A stretch of 52,185 bases of DNA from Phoronis ovalis. Lineage: Eukaryota > Phoronida > Phoronidae. The first letter of the stretch is position 1. The number at the start of each line of letters is the position of its first letter. This document shows, in pieces, positions 10,701 to 20,700 of this stretch. A program made the translations under genes and the position numbers. The stretch lies in contig JAOXYB010023624.1 of NCBI GenBank assembly GCA_028565635.1, positions 1 to 52,185 of the forward strand, written 5' to 3'. The notes under the pieces are model-generated. The model had not been told where the DNA came from. It saw only the letters and a program-made list of their open reading frames with translations, and ran no database searches.

Positions 10701-12805
10701 GCCAATCTCAAGTTTAGATGGAGTTATCTGAAGCTGCTGAATATTATCTTCTACAGTGCTGACCGCATTGATGCTAAGCTGCTGCGAAACAGGTTTACTT
10801 TTGATAATAGGTGTTAGCAACACCAAAGCATTTTCCTTTCTCTCTTCTGTGATTTTGCTTGAATTCTCATTTACTTTTTGCAAGTTTAAGTTTTCACTGA
10901 ATGTATTTTCATTAAAACTCTCAACAAAACTTTTATGTGCTTCTTTTGGATTGGAACCTATTTGAACAGCTTCATTTTGTAGAGTTTGACTTTTTCCCCG
11001 ACACAAGCTGTATTCCTTAAAATTTGTAATCAATGTGCCATGTGAGTCTTCAGTTAACTCTTGCTTTGCATTGTTCATAGGTTTGTTTTCCACAAGTTCA
11101 ACTTCATTTTCTTCTTCTTCAAAAGAGCTGTGTTCACATTTTCTGCTACTTAAAATTATATTTTCCTGTACAGTGTCATTAGCAGAATTTGCTTTTTGAC
11201 CTTTATTGTGAAATACAGACTTGTCAACTACACTGCAAAATGCCTGTGCATCATTTAGAAAACCAGGAAAATCACTTAATGTGCTTCTTATTATTATACT
11301 AGGCACATTGTCCTGTGATAAATCACTTTCTACAGAAGTAAAATTCTCCCTAAATCCACTGTCTTGGGTGCTGTTAAAACTAGATATACGAGCATTGTTA
11401 AAAATACTGTTTGTTTCACTAAATACCGTATTGTTTGTCAGATCCATAGGCTCTATTCCAGAAATGTGACTGTACTGGAATACATTGTTAAGAGAAGATA
11501 CCGAGCTTGTATCTGACTCATTATGAGCAACATTTTGTTGGTGTAAATCCAATGCTTGTGTCTCATTCCCCACATTACACACAAACTCTGGATCACTGTC
11601 AAATTTATTTTTAGGCGATTCCGCATGACTTATATCATCTCTACTACCTATCGGTTCATCATTTTCTGTTTTTTTAATGTTTGCATCCTGTAGATGTATG
11701 GTTGACCTCATCAACCGTCGATTTTTACGAAAACCTGGAAAGAAAACGACTGTCCTTCTTTTGTGAAATTTTGCAGCCTTATGTTTTTCTGCAGTGGTCA
11801 ATTTACCAAAGTACACTTCACCGTCATCATCTTTATTCTGATCATGCATATCATCACAAAACTGAAGAGGCACTTCACACTCGCTACAAAATAGAAATTT
11901 TAAAGTTTTCAAACTTTGCCACCATAGGGCTCTAAAAGATCAAAATTGTATTTTTGTAGAGAGAATTGTATTCTTATCTCAAAAAAAGTAATTAAATATA
12001 TATCAAAAATACTCTGTGTTTGGTGAATTAAGAAAATGTAAATTGGGAACTATATAAAAAGGAATGTGGAGCCATTTTCGACAGATTGTAGATTTTTATT
12101 TTTGAATTGATCAACAAATACATGGTACAAAAAAACTAAGTTTCTTAGTTTTATTAGTCCCCGCAAATACCAATAACTAGTCTATAAAGAATTCCTAAGA
12201 TACATTTATAATGTGAATACGGTGAAGTGTTGAAAAACAATTTAGAAACACATATTTATTTATAAAGCAGATGATTATATTAAATAAATTTAGTTATTTG
12301 ATCACAACGACTAAGAAAATGATAGAGGCAAGTTTGGGCATGTTCCATATCATGTAACAATTTTCATTAGATAATGTCCTACTTCTGCTTATTAGTGGTA
12401 TAATTAGAAACATATAATTTTAATAGTATATTATTATATATTTCATCTACAACTATTCTTAAGTGCTCATGAGTATTGATTCTTAGTCTTACTCAACAGA
12501 TTTCTTCGAATTTTGGGTTCTCTCATTTTGATCCAAAACTTGAAAAGGTTCTCTGACCGCTCTCTTGGGTGTTGATAAATCAATTGGTTCATCCCACGCA
12601 TAACCTTTAATGTTTGGCTTTGATTCTGAAATTGAAAAAAATAAATATTTTAAAATTTTAACATGACTTGTACAAATTAAAGTATTACCATTTCTTGCTC
12701 GGAGTCTGACAGGTAAACATGGACTCACTCACCAGCAGTCGACGGGGGACTTCTTTGTGCCTTGCCTGGAATCACATTAAAACCTTCTTTTATAATAAAT
12801 TCCAT
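7753..12805 (-). CDS. Unidentified KEN-box protein, probable cell-cycle/mitotic protein, 845 aa
   Basis: I do not recognise this family. Eight coding exons join in phase: 12733-12805, 12493-12625, 9921-11883, 9250-9348, 8901-9018, 8268-8380, 7908-7940 and 7753-7758. The last holds one codon plus the stop. The start is the ATG at 12803-12805 (MEFIIKEGFNVIPGK). The protein is hydrophilic, Ser/Thr/Asn-rich and mostly disordered. Visible motifs are a conserved-looking GYAWDEPIDLSTPKR near residue 35, a basic patch with RTVVF at 112-116 that fits the [RK]-x-V-x-F PP1-docking pattern, and a KEN box at 673-675 in DKENIPSK. A Lys/Glu-rich coiled coil follows at about 684-710, then RTNL in exon 4, which fits a D-box. 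KEN plus D-box points to APC/C-controlled turnover, so a mitotic or spindle role is my inference. Tastin and GTSE1 were considered, but neither aligned convincingly. Confidence 0.75.
8077..8106 (+). ncRNA. Hammerhead-like motif, probably a retroelement relic
   Basis: CTGATGA (8077-8083) is followed by a hairpin, GTCTT (8086-8090) and AAGAC (8096-8100) around a GCGAT loop, then CGAAA (8102-8106). The order CUGAUGA, stem II, GAAA is the catalytic core of a hammerhead ribozyme; such ribozymes occur in Penelope-like and other retroelements. The base of stem II is mismatched and I could not find stems I and III, so activity is doubtful. It lies in intron 6 of the KEN-box gene, antisense to it. Confidence 0.35.
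8684..8706. repeat. (CA)n microsatellite
   Basis: A short CA run with one interruption in intron 5 of the KEN-box gene, some 200 bases beyond the donor at 8900. No function is apparent. Confidence 0.8.
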
Positions 12806-13440
12806 GTCTGATGATTTCTTGAGTGTCACTTTAACTATTTACGCAGTCGTTATCACTATAAGATAAGAGTTATACAGCTACAGCACTTAAAATTATGTTT
12901 ATTTATATTTTCAATTTCAAAATTCGTACCCCCACAATGCATCAAATCTCGCGAGTAACAGAATGTGGGATAAGAATTATCACGGGCAAAGTTAAAATCC
13001 ATCTAATAAAAAATATTTAAAATGCAACGTGCAATAAATGTGTGCAATATTAACATTTATTTCAATTAATTTCTTGGTTAATTAAATGGTTTGTTATTAA
13101 TTTTTGATTATATAAAATAAATAAAATGCACAAGTTTGTAACAATTCTTTGAATAGGATTACCCTTTGCCGCCAAATTTGAAGACTGTTTACATATGTAC
13201 TCGTGCACAATAGATTACTAAAAATAAACTAGTTTTATTAATCGTTACCTACAACAATCAGAACAATGGAACGTTATCGAGATATCTCCAAGTTCCGAAG
13301 CAGGTCTAGAAACTTTCGTGCTGGTATTCTTTCATTGATATCTAGTTTTAATAGCTAACATAAAACAGTCTATAGTTGAGTAACAAACTAGTTCAGAGTC
13401 TGACTATAAATATAAAAAAAGTGGTAAAGCCGAAGTACTG

Positions 13441-13508
13441 CTGGTGCTGGTCGAGTCCTAATAATAGACCCAATATCTGACGTGTTGGTCCTAACACTTT
13501 CCTATTAA
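13441..13508 (+). repeat. Left arm of an inverted repeat
   Basis: It reads TCGAGTCCTAATAATAGACC, then GTTGGTCCTAACACTTTCCT. Its reverse complement is found, with a few changes, at 14486-14553. The arms enclose about 1 kb holding modular repeat type 2, as expected of a foldback or TIR element, or of a nested insertion into one. Confidence 0.7.
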
Positions 13509-13659
13509 ATACATATCTGTATCATCTTTCGAATTTAATAAAAACTCACCCATACGATGAAATTATTGATACAGCAATACTACAGTTCGTTATAATCTAC
13601 ACGTGTAGACAAGTCAGATCAGACAAATCAGTGAAAATCAATGAGGGCTATAGTAAAGG

Positions 13660-14085
13660 GGGTTTTTTGCCCCGGGGGGGTACTCAAGGTTTTTTGAATA
13701 CGGGGATGTGCCGCGGAACACAAACCAAAATTTTAGCTTGCGGTAGCAAACCCAATCTAAATTTTTTGAAATATAAGTGTAGCAATCCAAATTTTGTGAA
13801 ATATAAGGGTAGCAATCCAAAATTTAAAAATATTTGAGTACCCTGTAGCAATCCATTTTTACGCAAACTGACTGATACAAACCAAATTCCAAAAATCGTT
13901 TTATGGATAAAAACCTAAAATTAATCCAAATTATTTGCTGTAAGCAGCTGGTAGCAATCCAAATTTTTGAATTTCTTTACGGTAGCAATCCAAAAAAATA
14001 TAGTAAGAAGTATACAATCCAAATCCAAAATTTTTAACTGGGCTGCACACCCCCACCAAAAAATACCTTGAGTACTTCTCGGGTT
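13660..14085 (-). repeat. Modular dispersed repeat, interior type 2, copy 1
   Basis: It opens with a reverse-oriented end module B (GGGGGGGTACTCAAGG, GGGGATGTGCCGCGGAACAC). It closes with a reversed end module A (GGGCTGCACACCCCCACCAA, then ACCTTGAGTACTTC). The interior differs entirely from type 1: the unit is close to GGTAGCAATCCAAATTTTTG and recurs irregularly. A second copy of the same interior lies at 19440-19790. Short open frames follow the array unit and are not genes. Confidence 0.7.
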
Positions 14086-14335
14086 TTTCGCGAGCAGCGA
14101 GCATTGGGTCTGTTAAGCAGGTCCGAGCGGCGAGCATTTTCTTTTGGCGGCCCTTTTGTTTAAATTTTTTTTTTAACTGGCCGTGAGGCATTTTCTTTTG
14201 GCAATCATTTTATTTGTTTTTACTTACTGTGACCTTTTTATTATTTTTTTTTTGCTTGTTAATTTTTCTTGTTAAGTGCAAGCGGCGAGCATTGCCAATA
14301 TTTAAGTGCAAGCATTGCACCCAGTTACTGAGCTA
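14080..14335 (+). repeat. CGAGCAGCGAGCATTG dispersed repeat
   Basis: The word CGCGAGCAGCGAGCATTGGG is followed by TCTGTTAAGCAGGTCCGAGC and several further GCGAGCATT copies to about 14335. The same phrase recurs at 31269-31345 beside a run of G. This copy abuts modular repeat type 2, so it may be another part of the same element. Confidence 0.6.
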
Positions 14336-14485
14336 AAATGACTAAAATTTGTTAATATTCAACAAATGTTGTGCCACAAGAAATATTTATGTATTTTCAC
14401 TTGATAATAACAAACTATAAAGACCTTCGCACCATTGCTGTATGAGGATTTTCCATGTTTTTGTTAATTTCAAGATGATAGTTTT

Positions 14486-14553
14486 TGAATAGGAAAGTGT
14501 TAGGACCAATGCATAAGTATAAATTGGGCCTATTATTAGGACTAGTTCTGGTC
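14486..14553 (-). repeat. Right arm of an inverted repeat
   Basis: It carries AATAGGAAAGTGTTAGGACC, then GGGCCTATTATTAGGACTAG, the reverse complement of the arm at 13441-13508 with a few differences. It runs on directly into a foldback-family segment (14541-14665). Confidence 0.7.
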
Positions 14554-14665
14554 CTGCACACATGATCCTACTATGCACAGCTTACGGCTTGTGCGTAGGG
14601 TCATGGCCAGCTCCTATCTCAAAGGGGCCGAAGCTTGAAAACACTTACTTTCTTAATTAAATATT
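14541..14665 (+). repeat. Foldback-family half element
   Basis: It contains CTGGTCCTGCACACATGATC, GCTTACGGCTTGTGCGTAGG and ACACTTACTTTCTTAATTAA. The same run of words occurs at 42316-42412 (plus) and, reversed, at 42597-42715. It lies about 100 bases before the start codon of the White-type gene, so it may overlap that promoter or 5' UTR. Confidence 0.6.
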
Positions 14666-14765
14666 AAAATTTCCGTAGCAGAGTAGTAGTGTAGCCAAGA
14701 CTAGATTTTTTGATGCTGTCCTATATCACTCACAGAAATCTGTCTGCTTTTAGTAAGTTGCTATT

Positions 14766-17700
14766 ATGACCAAAAATGAAGCTCCCTTTGAGTACCAGAT
14801 GCAAACATGGAATATCGAGACTGACAACTCGCATGTTGACAAAAATCTTGAGAGTGAAGAGTTACTTTCAAGAAAATATGAGAAACAGTATGGTGGCATA
14901 GAGGAATACAGCACACATATAGGTTTGTACAATGCCTTAAACTAATTTGAAAGTCACAAATTTTCTTTGGAAAATTCTTTAAAATTATGCAAAAATAAAA
15001 CTATACAACAGTAAATGAAGAAATAGCACAACAGCTCATACATTATTTTTAGTATTTCCATATATAAGTAATAAATATAGTTTCCATCTGAAATTTAATA
15101 ATTGAAACATTTCTTTGTATGCCTTCTTTTTTATTACTTAGTTAATAATACAATAACAATGTATCATATTTCAGATTTTTCCAGCAGCATGGAAAGGATA
15201 ACACTACTGTGGAAAAATCTTAATGTGTATGCACCTGTGATGCAAGCTGGCAGTATTTGTTGTCGCAAAGGGCCTCAAGAATATAAGCAGATTCTTAATG
15301 ATGGTAGGAAATACGTTTTTCATTTTTGGTCCAATTTCTGATTTTGTTGACTTATGTTTTAGACAAAAGGTAATTTCTTTTATTGCGGGTTTGTAATGAT
15401 TGAATAGTATGTGTCTGTCCCGGGGTGTATGTCTCACAGAACCTCCGATTGTCCTGTGCTTATGTACCAGGGAGGGAGGGCACTTCACAAAATTTTGGGT
15501 AGGGGTGTGCGCAACAGGTTTATAAACACCGGATCCTCTCAACTAATTTTTTCACTTAAAAAAGCCGTTTTGCTTAAATTAATAATTTCCTGAGAATCCG
15601 AATTATCTGAATAGAAGCTTGATTTCTTTTTCTATCTTATAGTTTGTGCTCAACATGCTGTATGTATGAATCAGCTTGTTTGAAATTAGATTTTTAGTGA
15701 CACTGTTTTATAATTTTTTTTTAAATTCAAGTAAGCACTAGTTCATTGATCAATAAAAAAATGTGGAATTGTAGGAATATTTAGGTTCATGACAGTGGCA
15801 CCATCAAATGCCTATTAGAGCTGGTTTACATTCAATATTCATCATTAATTTGAATATCAAATCTTACTATAATTGTAATGTTACCTGTGACATACTCCTA
15901 GCTGAAGCAGTGAGTGTAACAAGCACTGTGAGATTACTGTAATTTATTTATTTTGTACCTAGTAAAAGTTTACTCTTCAAAAAAAAGTATCTATAATATG
16001 TGAAATGCTTTATTTTTTTTTTAGTTAATGGATATGTGGAACCTGGCACTCTTCTTGCTGTGATGGGACCTAGGTACTGAATGTTATGTTTTAATATGTT
16101 TTAATAATTAACTGAAACAAATCTTTCCACATATACAACAGCCATCTGTTCAGAATTATTTTATATGTGTTTGGAACAAGTTTTTAACAATGACATAGCG
16201 GCATATAAATCGAGTTATAATTATAATTTTTAGTTCAATTCAAATAATCCCTCATGTCTGTTGTTCACCAATAGTGCTATTTTATGAATCAATGGAATAT
16301 ATTATAACATGAAATATTACCTGCAATTAGCAGACCATATGTAGGCATCAGGAGATTAAAGTGTGTCTTTGTAATGGTTAGAATAATCACCTTTGAATGT
16401 TTTGTAGTTGCATGGACACTTTTGTGTCCTCAATAGTATATTATAATACATATATTTTTTATTTCTCTTAGTGGTGCTGGCAAATCTACCTTCCTCAATA
16501 TATTAACACATCGCAACCGTGGCACTCTGCATGTAGATGGAGAAGTTTATGCAAATGGTAGAGTTGTGGGAAGGGCAATGAACAGAATTTCGGCTTACGT
16601 ACAACAAGATGATTTGTTTGTTGGTTCACTGACTGTAAAGGAACAACTTGTTTTTCAGGTGAATTTAAAGTTAACATACAGATGGGGGGATTTCTACTAT
16701 TAGATGAAGTACATGCAAATGACAAATCATTAATAAAAATTATATAATTATATTCTTTTAACAAATCGTGTGCATTGTTGTTCTTGTGAAGTTTATTTTT
16801 TCTCAGTTAAAGGCTTCTCACATATAACTATTTTCATTGTATTTTATTTCATAGGCTTTGTTAAGAATGGATAATCATATTTCAACTCGTGTTCGTATGC
16901 AGCGAGTTGAAGAGGTTATGTATGAACTAGGCTTAACAAAATGTGCTGACACAGTTATTGGTTACCCTGGTACAGTTAAAGCTATATCTGGTGGTGAAAG
17001 AAAACGCCTGGCTTTTGGTTGCGAAGTATATATTAACATTTATATTTGGTAGCCTAATTATTACAGTTAATTTCAAGGAAATGTGTTTATAACAAAATTA
17101 TTATTCTGCTACTGCCTGCTATTCCCTGTTTGCATTAACGAACAGTTGCATTTGTTCAGGCTGACATTCATGTTGGACTTGTGATATGCAAATAATAATT
17201 TTATATTAGTAGGCAAGTTAAATTTGTATTCATTGCCAAAGTTTGAAAAAAAAATAATGTAGGGATATTAGACTTTTAGTTGTATGAAGAGAGAGGAATA
17301 AGTTTGTGTACATATACTTGTAAGCAATTTAAATATTATGTGTGTTTGAACTGAATACAATAATAATGGCTTATCCCTCCCTAGCAGAAGCAAAACATCC
17401 CTTATGGCACATAATATGTACAATGAAACATATTCTTAAATTAGAAATAAATTAAATGCATTGTAATAAAATTTCAGGTACTAACCAACCCTCCAGTTAT
17501 GTTTTGTGATGAACCTACTTCTGGTCTAGATTCATTTATGGCAGAGAGTGTAGTTCAAACTCTGAAGAAAATGGCATCTAAAGGGAAAACAATTATGTGT
17601 ACTATCCATCAGCCATCTTCTGAAGTGTATGCACTTTTTGACAAGTGAGTAGAAAACTAGTTGTAAACTGAATCAAAAAGTGAACCACACTGGTCATCTG

Positions 17701-20700
17701 ATCATCATGTGCCATATAAAGGATGTCACATATGGGTAGTAGATCGTCACCCATATCTACCACCCATTTAAAAACATGTTTTATTACTCTGTTTCACAGA
17801 ATGCTTTTAATAGCATTCAAATTCTTCCCACTGTAAAAAAAAATGCTACAATGTTTTAGATTGCTTTTAATGGTTGATGGTAAAGTTGCATATCTTGGAC
17901 CTAGATCAAGTGTACTTCCGTTCCTTGAAAGCACTGGTTTCCCTTGTCCTGCAGCCTTCAATCCGGCTGATCACATTATACGTTGTTTAGCTCATATACC
18001 AGGCAGAGAAGAAGAATGTAGTGAGAGGATCAGTGTAAGTAGCAGCCAGTATTCTAACAAAATTAAACCATCCAAAACTTGATTATTCAGTTGTTTTGCT
18101 GAAAAACACGCTGTAATTTGTGCATTAATTTTAATATTTTAAAAGTTTAATTGTAAAACTGTTTAAAAGTGTAATTAGTGCAAACACTTGCTTTATATGA
18201 ACAAAATTAGGCATTTGAATTGAGACGTGTAATCTGTGTTTTAATGAAATATTGCTATTATATTGATTTCAGAGAGTCTGTGACGTTTTTTCTGAATCAA
18301 AGTTTGGCTATGAAATCCAAAATCAGCTTAGCAGGTTGGAGGATAAGTCTTTTGACGAGGTAAATATTTTATGATACTTTTTATATTTACTTTTTACATA
18401 ATTGTGATTAATTAGGATTACATCATACTTAAAGTTGATTCACTTTGATTCATGTTGTTTATATGCAGTTATTTTAATTATATACAATATTGTATAACAA
18501 CAGCTGTTTCATTAAAAAATACGACCAGATTGAAATACTGTTTAAAGTTGCTAGAGTAAGTATGATTTTTTATTTTTTAGTTTGATAACGGAAAAGAAAC
18601 ACAGTTATGTACAAACCCATACAAGGCAAATTGGTGGGAACAATTCAAGGCGGTATTATGGCGTTCCTGGATTGCCATGATCCGTGATAGAAAGATGCTG
18701 ATTTCTAAATGTGGACGAAATGTGGTGAGTGAATTTTTTTTACCAAAAAATATCAGCACTTGACTCCAATGTGGTGCAAAGAAAGTCATATCGGCTGCTG
18801 TTACCAAGTGCCATAGATTGCAAAAAGTTTTCTGTCAAATTAGTTATGTGAAACTGAATATTTTTGTGTAATTTATATTATATACTTATTGTTCATTACA
18901 TATACATATTTGCTTCTTGTTGTGAAAGTTTTTCACAATTTGAACATAGTCCTATTTGTGTGTAATATATTCCTCTAGAAAACTGCATATTTGTATATAT
19001 AAAATAGGTAGTTGCCTGAAGTATGCCGAATTTCAGCTCTGCTTGCAATTTTTGAAATGTTCAATCAAATATATTTACCATACCACATCCTGAATACTTT
19101 CTCCAAATAAATTTGCTGCTTATATTGTTCGACTTGTTTCTAAATTTTGGTCACACACCTTCTCTTTACAGATAACAGCCATTTTTCTTGGACTCATATA
19201 TCTTGGACAAGATTTGACTCAAGAGGGTGTCATGAATATCAACGGAGCCATTTTCGCAGCTATTATCAATATTGCATTAACACCAATGCTTGCCGCATAT
19301 TCAGTGAGTTATAAATGTGGCACCTATAATGAAATATCGAATAATCAGCAATGTTTTGTATCTGTTACATATTAAGTATAAATGTGCAGAAGCTTATGCT
19401 GCCTTAGCTAGAGAAAAAAGGTGCAAACTTAATGATTTTTAAAGAGTACTATGGTTTTTTTGAATATGGGATGTGCCACCCAACCCAATCCAAAATTTTA
19501 GTTTGTGTTAGCAAATCCAATCCAATTTTTTTGAAATATAAGGGTAGCATTCCAAAATTTAAAAATATTTGAGTAGTGCAATCCATTTTTATGCAAACTG
19601 GTTGATACAAACCAAATTCAAAAATCTATTTATGGATACAAACCTTATTACAAACCAAATTATTTACTGTAAGCAGTGGGCACAATCCAAATTTTTGATA
19701 TATATAGTAGCAATCCAAGGAAAAACAATTAGAAGTATGCAATCCAAATCCAAAATTTTCAACTGGGCCTCATGCCCTCACTTGAGCTCCCCCTCCCTCA
19801 GATATAATATCTTCATCTGTTCTATTAAATAATATCCTCAGTGCAGTCAAATTGATAAAAACTCTGGGATTAACTTAAATACTACATTTATTGAGATAGC
19901 ATTTTCCCCAAGGTAGTTTATAGATTATAAATGCAAATATATTGAACATGGTAAGGAAAAACTACATATTCCCGGAGAAATAACTTCCATCCAAAGTGAT
20001 GCGGGAGGAGGCATAGGAAAGGGTTAGTGTTTTGGGGTCCTAGATATCTCTACTGCCGGTGATTTTGCAATTTTGGTATATCAACTGTAAGAGAATTTAC
20101 CCAGTTTGGTATCTTGACTGTTGATTATTTTACCTTTATTTTGGTATCTCTACTGTCAACTTTTTTGCTACAGGGTAAGATATTTGTTTTGCCTCATTTA
20201 CTTGCCCAATTCTTCTGTGTTTAGTTCTTGAAGAACTGGCACATGCATGGAAACAGAAATTTGGTATCTTTACTGCTAACATTTTTACTTTTGGTATCTC
20301 TACTGCCAAGATTTTTACCATTTGGTATTGCTACTGACAGCATTTTTGAGCTTGAATTAGGTATCGCTACTGAAAGGGACTGGGAGTTCCATCTGGACCC
20401 CTCATCTAACTGTATGGAAGTCATATTCTGGGTACATATGATAATAATTGTCATAAAGTTTAGAAAGAGTCTGTTTAGAGGATTAAGTAAGAAGAGCGGT
20501 ATAATTGCTCAGTGGTATTATTCACATAATTATCTGATTTTAATGACATATTTAAACTGATTTCAGACATTTGCTGAAGAGTTGCCAATCTTTATGAGAG
20601 AACACCACAATGGCATGTATAGGGTAGATGTATACTACATCTGCAAAAATTTAGCAGAGGTAATATAATAGTGTTATTCTTTGGAATAGTGATCCATAAT

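Larger units (their letters stand above)
12806..14765. other. Divergent intergenic region between the KEN-box gene and the White-type gene
   Basis: Both genes point away from this region, so it should hold both promoters. A possible 5' UTR acceptor for the White-type gene (TCTGTCTGCTTTTAG) lies just before its start codon, at about 14738-14752. The middle holds modular repeat interior type 2 (13660-14085), CGAGCAGCGAGCATTG repeats (14080-14335) and the flanking inverted arms (13441-13508 and 14486-14553). I see no TATA box and no gene here. Confidence 0.5.

Noticed and set aside
10063-11935. Plus-strand open frames (10063, 10756, 11221, 11681)
   Set aside because: Shadows of the long minus-strand exon of the KEN-box gene, which has consensus splice sites and correct phase.
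7753-12805. Naming the KEN-box protein as tastin (TROAP) or GTSE1
   Set aside because: Only short resemblances (an acidic EVYFG stretch, a W-x-D near the C-terminus) could be seen. That is not enough to assign a name.
13631-13866. Three overlapping 60-68 codon frames in the type 2 repeat
   Set aside because: All follow the GTAGCAATCCAAA unit and are interrupted in the second copy at 19440-19790.
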